Below, piece after piece: positions 1 through 8,751 of a DNA stretch of 64,000 nucleotides; position 1 is the stretch's first letter, and every line of letters begins with the position of its first letter. The notes under the pieces were generated by a model that saw only the letters and a list, made by a program, of their open reading frames with translations, was not told where the DNA came from and made no database searches. The position numbers were made by a program, and so were the translations under genes. Origin of the DNA: JACPUW01 sp049115495 (lineage in GTDB: Bacteria > Bacteroidota > Bacteroidia > CAILMK01 > JACPUW01). The DNA is taken from the NCBI GenBank assembly GCA_049115495.1, contig JAGDZV010000011.1:310001-374000 (forward strand), given 5' to 3'.

Positions 1-401
1 ATTAATTTTTTATTCCCATTTTTACTTTCAAATACGGGAAACAATCCCATGGTTATGCCAATATCTTCAGTTGTGTAAAAGTTGCCCAAAGCATCAACTT
101 CAATGGTCTCAATAAGGTTTCCACTTTCATTGGCTTTGGAGTAGAGCATTATTTTACCATTGCTATTAGGGCTTTTTTCATCAGATTTAAATACAGAACC
201 TGCTACTGTAAACCATCCTTCTCCTGTACCGCCGTTTACGTGGCAATTCATGCAGTCTTGACTGTGATTGTGGCTTTCGTCGTCATTATTCTCTGAGATT
301 TCGGTTTCAATTTCATTGTCGTCGTCATCATTTTCACAGGCCGAAAAAAATAAGAAGACAGTGAATGTTAAAGCAGAGATAATTAGGTGATTCGGTTTCA
401 T
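1..401 (-). CDS. Heme c-binding lipoprotein, partial (C-terminus beyond left edge)
   Basis: An open frame starts with ATG at 401 and stays open for 133 codons to the window edge. The N-terminus is a lipoprotein signal peptide (hydrophobic run ending ..FFSAC), followed by a very acidic stretch rich in Asp, Glu and Asn, then a single CxxCH motif (CMNCH, about residue 52) of the kind that binds covalent heme c. The remainder (..GEGWFTVAGSVF.., ..TIEVDALGNFYT..) looks like a small beta domain. It starts 3 bp after the stop of the efflux adaptor gene, so it is very probably the last known member of the metal-efflux operon. It could be an electron-transfer or metal/redox-sensing lipoprotein. Heme attachment is inferred from the motif only; the rest of the protein cannot be seen. 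Confidence 0.7.
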   Translation of the reverse strand, partial: MKPNHLIISALTFTVFLFFSACENDDDDNEIETEISENNDDESHNHSQDCMNCHVNGGTGEGWFTVAGSVFKSDEKSPNSNGKIMLYSKANESGNLIETIEVDALGNFYTTEDIGITMGLFPVFESKNGNKKL

Positions 402-404
402 ATT

Positions 405-1448
405 TTAGAATTTAGAGCGTACGTATTCGTAATTTAAAATCTGGTAGAACCCATTTTCATAGCTTCCAAGGGTTAATTGTGTCTTGCTATTATTAAAATC
501 AATGAAGTAAGTTCCATTATCTTGAGAAATCCATTTTTCATTTAGCCAAAATCGCTTTTGATTGCCAGCGTTAATGTTGGCTTGAACTCTTGAACCTGAT
601 ATTAAGGTTTTGATGCTTTGGTCAATTTCTGCATGCACCATTAGCGTATTACTTGTTGGTGAAATTTCACCTGAAATTAGGCTTATTACCCCATTATAAG
701 TAACGGGAGTACCATTAACCGTAAAAACGACCTGTTGTCCTACCTCTAAGTGGCTTACATCCTTTGCAAATACATCAAGGTCAAGGTGTTGATTGCTATT
801 GTCAATTAGTGTAAATAAGCTTTGATCATTTGATGCAAAAGCACCTTCGTTTGTATTTACACTTACTACTGTACCATTTACTTTAGACCTTATTGCAATA
901 CTTTTTTGAATGCCGTTTTCCATTATATTTTTGGGTGAGACACCTATGTAGCTCAACTCTGCTTCAAAACCATCAGTTTCGGCCAATTTGCTTTCGAAAA
1001 GCGACTTTGATTGAATATACTCTTTTTCAGAGATGGCCTTTTCGTTAAATAAAGATTCTTTTCTGTTGAAGTCATTCTTTAGGTTCTGCAATTGAGTCTT
1101 AGCCACAACATATTGGCTTTGAAGCGTGATTATGGCTCGGTTCTTTATTCGCGCAAGAAGATCTCCTTTTTTAATATAAGAACCGGGCAGTACTTGTATG
1201 TCAAACACATTAGCATCTATTCCTGCTGTAATTTCAATTTTGCTACTCGGAGGAACAGCTACCTTACCCATACAGCTAATTATTAATTCGCTACTATCAA
1301 TGATTAGCTCTGGCTTTTCGCTATTAAAATTTCCATCAGTTTTTATTTCGGTTTCGGAGTTGATAATACTTTCTGAGTCTCCTTTTTCGGAGCAACCATA
1401 AATTGAAAGAAGCACCAATAGTATGATCTGAATTTTATTTGAAGTCAT
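405..1448 (-). CDS. RND efflux periplasmic adaptor lipoprotein (CzcB/CusB-like)
   Basis: This 347-residue protein has a lipoprotein signal peptide (lipobox ..LSIYGC, Cys19) and the membrane-fusion-protein plan. A first half lipoyl/barrel-sandwich segment (about 65-105, with ..SYIKKGDLLARI..) is followed by an alpha-hairpin predicted from heptad-like residues (about 108-165), a second half lipoyl segment (..SKVNGTVVSVNTNEGAF..), and a beta-barrel domain (..LDLDVFAKDVSHLEVGQ..). Such adaptors link the inner-membrane RND pump to the outer-membrane channel. It lies 2 bp downstream of the fused RND-TolC gene, so the pair should be translated together. I see no His/Met-rich metal-binding tail, so the substrate metal cannot be named from this gene alone. 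Confidence 0.88.
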   Translation of the reverse strand: MTSNKIQIILLVLLSIYGCSEKGDSESIINSETEIKTDGNFNSEKPELIIDSSELIISCMGKVAVPPSSKIEITAGIDANVFDIQVLPGSYIKKGDLLARIKNRAIITLQSQYVVAKTQLQNLKNDFNRKESLFNEKAISEKEYIQSKSLFESKLAETDGFEAELSYIGVSPKNIMENGIQKSIAIRSKVNGTVVSVNTNEGAFASNDQSLFTLIDNSNQHLDLDVFAKDVSHLEVGQQVVFTVNGTPVTYNGVISLISGEISPTSNTLMVHAEIDQSIKTLISGSRVQANINAGNQKRFWLNEKWISQDNGTYFIDFNNSKTQLTLGSYENGFYQILNYEYVRSKF

Positions 1449-1450
1449 GA

Positions 1451-4400
1451 TTATTTGCTTAAGAATTGAATTTGAAACAACGTGCTAGATTGTTGTTTTT
1501 TAAGGTCGAAATGGCTTAGTTGAACATTCAACAAGATTTGCTGTTGCTGAAAATACTCCAGATAGCTGATTTCACCTTTTTCTAAGGATTTTTTGCTTAG
1601 CATAGATAGCGATTGAGCTTTTTTGAGCTGTTGTTCTAAGTTTCTTATTTGGGTTTCAGTTAACATAAATGATTCATTTAAAGCACTAAGCCTTTGTTGC
1701 TTTTCATTTATCTCATATTCATTTGCCAATTGGGTTTGTTCTTTCAATAATTTGGCTTGCTCAACCTTATTTTGATTGCCCCACCACCAAATAGGTGCAT
1801 TTACACCAATGTAGTATCCGAAAAATCCACTTTGTCTTTCCAAACTTTGGTTAAAATAGCCAAGGGTCAGTTCTGGTGCATAGTAGGTCTTCTGTGTTTT
1901 AATTTTAAGCTCTGCTTCATTTACCATAGCTTCATTTTTTGCAAAAAAGCTTTTACCTAAATCGCTATCAGTTATAAATATTGGTATTGTAAAACCGACA
2001 CTGTCAAGTGTAGCGTCTTGCGGTAAGTAAGACAACTCTTTTACTCTGCTACCTTTTTGAGTGGCTTGTATTTGATATTGGTTAATAAGTATGCTGATGC
2101 TGGTCAATTGCATTTGAATTAGACCTTGGTCAAGATCACTTATTTCGCCTTTATTCATTTGAAGGTTCGCAATGCGGTCAAGCTCTAATATTTCCTTTTC
2201 AAATTCATAAAGTAAATCCAAAGTACTATTTAGATAATACCATTCTGTATATGCTATTTGCGAATTGAGTATTAGGCTGTTTATGAGAATTTGCATCTCA
2301 GCTTGGTTTAGTAAAATGCTTTTATTTAGTGTTTTGGCCTGTGCTATACGCTGCCAAATGTTTCCAAGATCTTGGTTGAACTGTAAGAAATAATCGTTTT
2401 GGCCATAATTGATCATGCCGTATTGCATTGAAGCATTAATTGGATCTAAGGCCCACACATTTTGTTTATGCAATTTCGTAATCTCAATTTGTAGCTCGGC
2501 ACTTTTAAGCAGTGGATGATTATTTGATACGTGAGCTTCTATTTTACTTAGGTTCCAAGAGTCTTGGCCTTGAACACCCATACTCAATAAGAGCACTACA
2601 ATTGATGCCAGCACCTTTTTATTTACTCGTTGGCCTTTATTTTCACGCTTTTCAAGCAAATTGTAAAGTACAGGTAAGAGTAATAGGGTAAGAAGGGTAG
2701 CGCTTACCAAACCACCAATTACTACGGTAGCCAAGGGTTTTTGAACTTCAGCACCTTCGCTAGTACTAAGTGCCATTGGCAAGAAACCTAATGATGCGAC
2801 CAGTGCAGTCATTAAAACTGGTCTCAATCGGGTTAAACTTCCGTCGATAATTAGATCGGTTAGCTCAAAATCACCTTTTCGCTTCAGCTCGTTGTAATAA
2901 CTAATCAATACAATTCCATTTAGTACGGCCACTCCAAAAAGTGCGATAAAGCCCACACCAGCACTAATGCTAAAGGGCATTCCGCGTAAGTATAATGCAA
3001 AAACGCCACCTATGGCCGATAAGGGAACGGCGCTAAAAATGAGTAAAGCATATTTGGCCGATTGAAAGGTGAAAAACAAAAGAACAAAAATGAGAAAGAG
3101 AGCAATGGGCACAACTAGAGTCAATCTCGCCGAGGCATTTTCAAGCTTTTCAAACTCGCCACCATATTCAATATAGTAGCCAGGCGGAAGATCTATTTTG
3201 GTATTCAATATTGATCTAATATCAGATACCACGCTTGCTATATCCCTTTGGCGAACGTTTACCCCAATATTGATTCTTCGCTTGGTATTTTCTCTGGTAA
3301 TTTGCATTGGCCCAAATCTTTTTACCAATGAGGCCATCTCACTTATTGGTACCATTTGGCCGGTTTTGCCTTGTATAAAAAGCTTTGAAAGGTCAGGGTT
3401 TTCTGAACCTGGCTTTTTTAGCCTTACAACAAGGTCAAACTTTCTTTCTCCTTCAAATACAAAGCCCGATACTTCGCCTGCAAAGGCACTTCGTATAATG
3501 GTATTTAGATCGTTTATGTCAACGCCGTAATATGCCATTTGAGACCTGTTATATTCTACCAATAGCTGAGGTAGGCCTTCTGTTTTTTCCACCTTCACAT
3601 CAGTAGCGCCATTAATAGGCTCTACAATTTCAGCAACAGTATTCGCCAAATGGGCAAGTGTATTTAGATCTTCTCCAAATATTTTAATGGCTATATCACT
3701 TTTGGCGCCTGACATCAATTCATTAAACCTAAGTTGAATAGGTTGTGTAAACTCAAAGCTTGCATCTTTAACAAAAGACAGTTTTTCCTCCATCATGTCA
3801 ATTAATTCAAATCGGTCAGTTGCGCTTACCCAATTTTCTTTTTCATCTAGAATAATCATAATGTCGGCATCTTCAATGGCCATGGGGTCGGTTGGTACTT
3901 CTGCAGTCCCAATTTTTGAAACCACGTGCAACACCTCTGGAAAATGCATTTTCAATATTTTCTCGGCTTCGGTTGATTTTGCAATGCTTTGCTTTAGCGA
4001 GCTGCCTGGCTCTAATGCCATTTGCATGGCCAAATCACCTTCTTCGAGTGTAGGTGTAAACTCAGCACCCATACCTCTGAAAGTAAAAATGCTAAGTAAC
4101 AAGGTGCTAACGGCAATTGCTATTATTATAACAGGTTTCTTTAAAGCGAAAACTAAAGCGGGTCTGTAGACCTTTTTTAAGCGGTTCATTATTTTTTCAG
4201 CTATTGTTTGTTTGGGTTTAATCTGTCGGTTTAGAAACATCGACGACATTACCGGTACATAAGTAGAGCTTAAAATTAGGGCTCCTAAAATGGCAAATGA
4301 AACAGCCTGTGCCATAGGTCTAAACATCTTTCCTTCTACTCCGCTCAGGGTTAGTATTGGTATAAAAACCACGAGGATTATTAAAACACCAAAAGCGGCT

Positions 4401-5740
4401 GATTTATAAATACTTGATGCTGACTTTATAAGTACATTGTCAAATTCTTGCTTTGAAAGGTTTTTGCCAATGTATTGTGCAAAGAGCACATGTAATATTC
4501 CTTCGGTAATAATTACTGCGCCATCAACCACAATACCAAAATCTATGGCACCTAGAGACATAAGGTTAGCCGATACACCAAACAAGTTCATGCAACTAAG
4601 GCCAAAAAGCATTGATAACGGAATTACACTGGCTACAATAAAGCCTGCTCTAATATCTCCAAGCAGCAATACCAATACAAATACTACTATTAATCCACCT
4701 TCAATTAAGTTCTTGCTCACCGTGTTAATGGCTTTATCTATAAGTGATGAGCGATCTAAATATGGCTCAATTCTTACACCTTCCGGTAGCGTCTTTTGAA
4801 TTTCAGCAATTCGTTCTTTCACTTTTTTAACTGCTTCATAAGAATTGGCTCCCTTGTACATTAAAGTTATACCGCCTACCGTTTCGCCATTTCCATCTTT
4901 GGTCATGGCTCCAAAACGCTTGGCACTTCCGTAGCCTACTCTGCCAATATCCCTTATAAAAACGGGTGTATTTGGCCTATTGCCTACCTTAATATCTTCA
5001 ATATCGTTTATTGAATTTACCAAGCCTTCAGTACGTATATAATAGGCGGTTGGTCCTTTTTCAATATAGCTGCCACCTGAATTTTCGTTATTATGGTGTA
5101 GCGCTTCGTAAACATCTACAAGAGAGAGATTAAAGGAACGCAACAATATGGGGTCAACAGCAACTTCATATTGTTTAAGGTAACCGCCAAAAGAGCTTAC
5201 TTCAATTATTCCTGGTATACCAGTAAGCCTACGTTTAACAATCCAATCTTGTATTGTTCTCAACTCCATGGCATTATACTCACTTTCGTAACCAGGCTCA
5301 ACTTGTAAAGTATATTGGTAAATCTCACCTAAACCCGTGGTAATGGGCATTAGTTCAGGTGTTCCAAGGCCATCAGGTATTTCCTTTGACGCAATGCTTA
5401 TTTGCTCAGTAACCAACTGGCGTGCATTAAGAATTGGAACGTTCTCGGCAAACACCACTGTAATTACTGAGAGCCCAAATCTAGAAATTGACCTGATTTC
5501 ATCTACATCAGGCAAGTTTCCTAAAGCAAGTTCTAGAGGGTAGGTAATAAACTTCTCTACTTCTTGCGGAGCACTGGCCGGTGAAACAGTTACCACTTGC
5601 ACTTGGTTATTGGTAATGTCAGGAACGGCGTCAAGTGGAATTTTTTTTATGGAGTATACCCCCGTTCCCACTAAAAGCGCTACGAAGAGCAGCACAAACA
5701 GTTTGTTGTGAACAGAAAAAGCAATAATTCTTTGAAACAT
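1451..5740 (-). CDS. Heavy-metal RND pump fused to a TolC-like outer-membrane channel domain
   Basis: This 1429-residue protein joins two normally separate parts. Residues 1-1040 are a CzcA/CusA-type RND proton/metal antiporter. It carries the heavy-metal-efflux charged motif in TM4 (Asp400, Asp406 and Glu413 in ..AIDFGIVVDGAVIITEG..). The two TM clusters and two large periplasmic loops of the family are present. Residues about 1040-1058 form a second hydrophobic segment ending ..GVQGQ that looks like a signal peptide. Residues 1059-1429 match the outer-membrane efflux (TolC/CusC) family, with two long helical repeats. Pump-channel fusions of this size are known in Bacteroidota metal-efflux systems. 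With the adaptor next door, the operon would encode a complete tripartite exporter. Zn, Co, Cd or Cu/Ag cannot be distinguished from the motifs. Confidence 0.92.
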   Translation of the reverse strand: MFQRIIAFSVHNKLFVLLFVALLVGTGVYSIKKIPLDAVPDITNNQVQVVTVSPASAPQEVEKFITYPLELALGNLPDVDEIRSISRFGLSVITVVFAENVPILNARQLVTEQISIASKEIPDGLGTPELMPITTGLGEIYQYTLQVEPGYESEYNAMELRTIQDWIVKRRLTGIPGIIEVSSFGGYLKQYEVAVDPILLRSFNLSLVDVYEALHHNNENSGGSYIEKGPTAYYIRTEGLVNSINDIEDIKVGNRPNTPVFIRDIGRVGYGSAKRFGAMTKDGNGETVGGITLMYKGANSYEAVKKVKERIAEIQKTLPEGVRIEPYLDRSSLIDKAINTVSKNLIEGGLIVVFVLVLLLGDIRAGFIVASVIPLSMLFGLSCMNLFGVSANLMSLGAIDFGIVVDGAVIITEGILHVLFAQYIGKNLSKQEFDNVLIKSASSIYKSAAFGVLIILVVFIPILTLSGVEGKMFRPMAQAVSFAILGALILSSTYVPVMSSMFLNRQIKPKQTIAEKIMNRLKKVYRPALVFALKKPVIIIAIAVSTLLLSIFTFRGMGAEFTPTLEEGDLAMQMALEPGSSLKQSIAKSTEAEKILKMHFPEVLHVVSKIGTAEVPTDPMAIEDADIMIILDEKENWVSATDRFELIDMMEEKLSFVKDASFEFTQPIQLRFNELMSGAKSDIAIKIFGEDLNTLAHLANTVAEIVEPINGATDVKVEKTEGLPQLLVEYNRSQMAYYGVDINDLNTIIRSAFAGEVSGFVFEGERKFDLVVRLKKPGSENPDLSKLFIQGKTGQMVPISEMASLVKRFGPMQITRENTKRRINIGVNVRQRDIASVVSDIRSILNTKIDLPPGYYIEYGGEFEKLENASARLTLVVPIALFLIFVLLFFTFQSAKYALLIFSAVPLSAIGGVFALYLRGMPFSISAGVGFIALFGVAVLNGIVLISYYNELKRKGDFELTDLIIDGSLTRLRPVLMTALVASLGFLPMALSTSEGAEVQKPLATVVIGGLVSATLLTLLLLPVLYNLLEKRENKGQRVNKKVLASIVVLLLSMGVQGQDSWNLSKIEAHVSNNHPLLKSAELQIEITKLHKQNVWALDPINASMQYGMINYGQNDYFLQFNQDLGNIWQRIAQAKTLNKSILLNQAEMQILINSLILNSQIAYTEWYYLNSTLDLLYEFEKEILELDRIANLQMNKGEISDLDQGLIQMQLTSISILINQYQIQATQKGSRVKELSYLPQDATLDSVGFTIPIFITDSDLGKSFFAKNEAMVNEAELKIKTQKTYYAPELTLGYFNQSLERQSGFFGYYIGVNAPIWWWGNQNKVEQAKLLKEQTQLANEYEINEKQQRLSALNESFMLTETQIRNLEQQLKKAQSLSMLSKKSLEKGEISYLEYFQQQQILLNVQLSHFDLKKQQSSTLFQIQFLSK

Positions 5741-5822
5741 GAAAGGTGTTAATAGTTAATGATGTGATAACCCAATTTGAACTTAATCAAACCGCGTTTT
5801 TAGCCATGTGGCAATTCGGTAA

Positions 5823-6227
5823 TTAAACCATTAACTGTGGTGGTGCTCTGCCCTTTGCCCTTTTTAAAAAGCCTTTTGAGACTTTACTATAGTTATATCT
5901 CGGTGGGGAGTTGCTACTTAAAAGGTCTTCTTCAAAGCAAATAGATTGTAAAAAATCTGTTTGTGTACTAACTAAAGAAGAAAAATCAATTGCATTAATA
6001 TCTATGGAGATGTCTTCGCTGGGTTGAAAATTTTCTAGATGGCCTTCACCTCGATCACTTTTTAAAGCCATGAGTACACAATCAAAAAGGCTGAGCTGCG
6101 CAACTATTTCAGAAATAGATTCTTTTGAATTTTGCCCTTGAGAATTAAAGTGATTATGAGGCAAAAAACTATGCAGAAGCAATAGAGCCACCGAAAGTGA
6201 AAGTGATATTTTGGTAAGAATCTTCAA
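5823..6227 (-). CDS. Small secreted protein heading the metal-efflux operon
   Basis: This 134-residue protein has a clear signal peptide (about 1-22, ..SLSVALLLLHSFLPHNH..) followed by a His-containing stretch (HNHFN) and a mature region rich in Ser and acidic residues. It ends in a basic segment (..SKVSGFLKRAKGR-like) with no recognisable catalytic motif. It precedes the RND gene by 82 bp in the same direction, so it is probably the first gene of that operon. Small proteins with a signal peptide and a His patch often head metal-efflux operons in this phylum, which suggests a periplasmic metal-binding or sensing role. This is inferred from context only. I do not recognise a named family. Confidence 0.7.
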   Translation of the reverse strand: MKILTKISLSLSVALLLLHSFLPHNHFNSQGQNSKESISEIVAQLSLFDCVLMALKSDRGEGHLENFQPSEDISIDINAIDFSSLVSTQTDFLQSICFEEDLLSSNSPPRYNYSKVSKGFLKRAKGRAPPQLMV

Positions 6228-6304
6228 AATGCCTTACAAAGATTAGTGATTTCTAAGGGCTTTTATGAAACCTTTATCACTTTTATAGCTTATTCAAAAT
6301 CATA

Positions 6305-6322
6305 CAACTATATAGGTAGTTG
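6305..6322. promoter_or_regulatory. Inverted repeat between the efflux operon and the mini-ORF unit
   Basis: Arms CAACTA and TAGTTG are separated by six bases (TATAGG). The site lies about 80 bp upstream of the efflux operon and about 20 bp upstream of the -33 box of the mini-ORF promoter. It is placed where an operator for a metal-responsive regulator could act on either unit. No cognate regulator is encoded nearby. Confidence 0.3.
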
Positions 6323-6342
6323 AGAAAAAAAATAATAAAAAT

Positions 6343-6375
6343 TTTGGATGTTATTTAAAAAGTGTCATATACTTG
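6343..6375 (+). promoter_or_regulatory. Bacteroidota-type promoter for the mini-ORF
   Basis: A -33 box TTTG (6343-6346) and a -7 box TATACTTG (6368-6375, one mismatch to TAnnTTTG) are separated by 21 bases, the spacing usual for the housekeeping sigma factor of this phylum. Transcription would start near 6382, about 23 bases before the ATG of the mini-ORF. Confidence 0.5.
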
Positions 6376-6404
6376 CATCAGAAAATAACAAAACGAAAAT
6401 CTAT

Positions 6405-6485
6405 ATGTTTAAAAGCAAAAAAGAGAACAACACATACAGCCCTTTGGGAGATGTGGTGTGGCATATAGAATGGTCTGGTTTGTAA
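6405..6485 (+). CDS. Candidate 26-residue miniprotein with its own promoter and terminator
   Basis: ATG at 6405 opens a 26-codon frame ending with TAA at 6483. The N-terminus is basic (MFKSKKEN) and the C-terminal half is aromatic, with two Trp in ..DVVWHIEWSGL. A plausible promoter lies just upstream and a strong intrinsic terminator 25 bases downstream, so the unit is a self-contained transcript of about 150 nt. It could be a small membrane-associated or regulatory peptide, or a small RNA whose ORF is incidental. I do not recognise the peptide. The two Trp codons recall leader peptides, but no biosynthetic operon follows, because the transcript terminates before rtcB. Confidence 0.4.
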   Translation: MFKSKKENNTYSPLGDVVWHIEWSGL

Positions 6486-6509
6486 GTAAAGAATTTGTAT
6501 AAATGCTTG

Positions 6510-6536
6510 AAACCCGGCCATTTGGTCGGGTTTTTT
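6510..6536 (+). terminator. Intrinsic terminator of the mini-ORF unit
   Basis: The arms AACCCGGCCA and TGGTCGGGTT pair with one G-U wobble and are followed by six T residues. This is a strong rho-independent terminator on the plus strand. Confidence 0.8.
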
Positions 6537-6701
6537 GTTTCTGAAATAATAAAGCCGACCTGCCCGCATTCCCAATTTATTAGGTGATAAAAATATGCTT
6601 TATTCAAATTATAATTTGAAATAGAGTGCAAGAAGATTTACGTCATTTTTGTGATATTTAGTGAAAATTATTCTGGGATATTTATAATAAAAATTTAAGA
6701 A

Positions 6702-8117
6702 ATGGGAAATTCTAAAATAAGAGGTAAACACCTTATGGATATTGGCTTTTCAGAAGGAAAAGTTATAGGAATTGCTGTAAATGCAGTTCAAAGAAATTAT
6801 AAGACAAAGAGTAGGCAGCAAAAGCTTGATATGCTACAAAGTGTATTGCAAAACCCTGAACGTTACAGCAATGATGAAACTTTTTGGCAAGTGGCCAAAG
6901 AGCTGATTAGCAGTAAAGAGAAAATTCAAGAGAAGTTTGAATTTGAATTGAAAGCCAACCTTCCGGAGTATGCGGTTTTCGGAAAGGATAATATTGAGCC
7001 AAGTGCAATTCATCAAATGAATCAAGCAATGAAGTTACCAATAAGTGTTTCAGGTGCATTAATGCCTGATGCACACCACGGTTATGGTTTGCCAATTGGC
7101 GGGGTTTTAGCTACTAGAAACGCCGTAATACCATATGGTGTTGGAGTTGATATTGGTTGCAGAATGTGCTTGAGCATTTTTGATTTAAACCCAAAGGTGG
7201 TTGAGAAAAGAAAAGAAGATCTTAAAAACATGCTCATAGAGAATACACGTTTTGGAAATAAGCATGTATTTGATAAAAAAATGCCTCATGCCGTTTTAGA
7301 AAGAGATGAGTTTAATACAATTCCATTTGTAAAAACATTACTAGGTAAAGCGGCTTATCAGATTGGTACGTCAGGTGGAGGTAATCATTTTGCTGAATTT
7401 GGTATTGTAGAGATTCAAGACTTAAACAATGAGTTTAATCTGCCATTAGGGTCGTATATGGGGCTTTTGACCCATTCGGGTTCAAGGGGTTTAGGAGCCA
7501 GCATAGCGCGTTTTTATACTAAATTGGCTCAAGACACTTGCAGATTGCCTGAAGGAGCCCGCCATTTGAGTTGGCTTGATTTGTCAACGGAGAATGGACA
7601 AGAATACTGGCAAGCAATGAATTTAGCAGGTGATTATGCTTCAGCATGTCATCATCAAATTCATAATAGAATTGCCAAGCACCTAGGCCTACCATTAGTA
7701 GGCCGGGTTGAGAACCATCATAATTTTGCATGGAAAGAGTCAGATGCACAGGGCAATGAAGTTATTGTGCACAGGAAAGGCGCAACGCCAGCAGAAGAAG
7801 GTGTTCTTGGTATTATTCCGGGCTCCATGACGGCACCTGGCTATATTGTAAGGGGGCGAGGAAATGCAACGGCCCTTAATTCAGCTTCGCACGGTGCGGG
7901 TAGAGTTATGAGCCGCACCCAAGCGAAAAAGTCTATTGCACCCAAAATGCTGAAGGACAAGCTAAAAGCGAATGATGTAACCTTACTTGGTGGTGGAGTT
8001 GATGAAGCACCTATGGCCTATAAAAACATACATCAAGTTATGAGTTGCCAAACCGATTTGGTTGAAGTTGTTGGAAGCTTTATACCAAAGATTGTAAGAA
8101 TGGAAGGTAAAATATAG
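6702..8117 (+). CDS. rtcB: RtcB-type RNA-splicing ligase
   Basis: RtcB ligases join RNA 2',3'-cyclic phosphate (or 3'-phosphate) ends to 5'-OH ends using GTP and Mn(II). The metal-site residues are visible: Asp150 and Cys153 (..GVGVDIGCRM..), His229 (GGGNHF), His258 (THSGSRG) and the VENHHNFAW block. So are the HRKGATPA block (357-364) and the expected guanylylated His397 (..SASHGAGR..). At 471 residues it exceeds the E. coli type (about 408) because of a helical N-terminal extension of about 80 residues. No archease, RtcA or PrfH gene is adjacent. It starts 160 bp after the mini-ORF terminator, so it is transcribed separately. Its likely job is repair of cleaved RNA, for example after toxin or stress damage. 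Confidence 0.93.
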   Translation: MGNSKIRGKHLMDIGFSEGKVIGIAVNAVQRNYKTKSRQQKLDMLQSVLQNPERYSNDETFWQVAKELISSKEKIQEKFEFELKANLPEYAVFGKDNIEPSAIHQMNQAMKLPISVSGALMPDAHHGYGLPIGGVLATRNAVIPYGVGVDIGCRMCLSIFDLNPKVVEKRKEDLKNMLIENTRFGNKHVFDKKMPHAVLERDEFNTIPFVKTLLGKAAYQIGTSGGGNHFAEFGIVEIQDLNNEFNLPLGSYMGLLTHSGSRGLGASIARFYTKLAQDTCRLPEGARHLSWLDLSTENGQEYWQAMNLAGDYASACHHQIHNRIAKHLGLPLVGRVENHHNFAWKESDAQGNEVIVHRKGATPAEEGVLGIIPGSMTAPGYIVRGRGNATALNSASHGAGRVMSRTQAKKSIAPKMLKDKLKANDVTLLGGGVDEAPMAYKNIHQVMSCQTDLVEVVGSFIPKIVRMEGKI

Positions 8118-8172
8118 TCTGAGGTTGTTGCCAAACTGCAGATAGGCAGAATGGATTAAATAATAACCACAA

Positions 8173-8574
8173 ATGACAGTTGAAATAATGCTACAAAATG
8201 AAATGTACAAAGTTGATGACCTTATTACTTAAGACCAGATTGATTTAGCTAAAAATGAACTTAAAGTTTTGCTTTGCGATGCGCCAGAATTTCGTAAAGT
8301 TCATGGATGTTTGGGATGGATTAATGCGAATTGTGGAAATGGTAATATTCGAGCGGAAGTTCATTTTTCACATGCAATAAAGTTCGAAACTGTTTTTGTT
8401 AAAGCCTACACTAATTATAATGTTTTATTAGTTCGCGTAAGTGAAACTAAGGATGCAAAACTTTTTCTTGATAAAGTACTTGAATTAAAAAAGCTGGATA
8501 AATCGCTACTTTATGAAACGTATTCTGACACCCTTGTTGCCGAAGGGTGCCTAATACGAGCCATATTTACCTAA
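8173..8574 (+). pseudogene. Unknown ORF interrupted by an in-frame TAA at codon 20
   Basis: Reading from ATG 8173 gives 19 codons (MTVEIMLQNEMYKVDDLIT), then TAA at 8230-8232, and then the same frame stays open for 114 codons to a TAA at 8572. The downstream part has natural-looking composition (..GCLGWINANCGNGNIRAEVHFS..), so an original gene of about 133 codons seems to have acquired a nonsense mutation. Alternatively, translation restarts at a TTG (8269), giving about 101 residues. I recognise no family. It lies 55 bp after rtcB in the same direction, but the sequence shows no functional link. A short fragment in another frame follows (8575-8620), so decay may extend further. Confidence 0.45.
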
Positions 8575-8751
8575 AAAAGGCGCTAAAGGCTAGTAAAGAA
8601 CATCGCAACTCTGACAATTAATTTTAAAAATTAAACAATTAAAGAAAAAGCTATGGACTCTGCTTTTATTTTAAAAAGAGAATAGAAAATTATTATTATT
8701 TAGTAACAAGGGGTTGAGTCATTTAAAGGGTCAGCTCTTATCAAACATATT

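Noticed and set aside
1451..5740. RND-TolC fusion as a sequencing or assembly artefact from a lost stop codon
   Set aside because: The domains are in one clean frame, and this fused architecture occurs in other Bacteroidota metal-efflux operons.
6405..6536. Mini-ORF as an attenuator leader peptide for rtcB
   Set aside because: A strong terminator follows the mini-ORF, no alternative antiterminator pairing is evident, and rtcB is not an amino acid biosynthesis gene.
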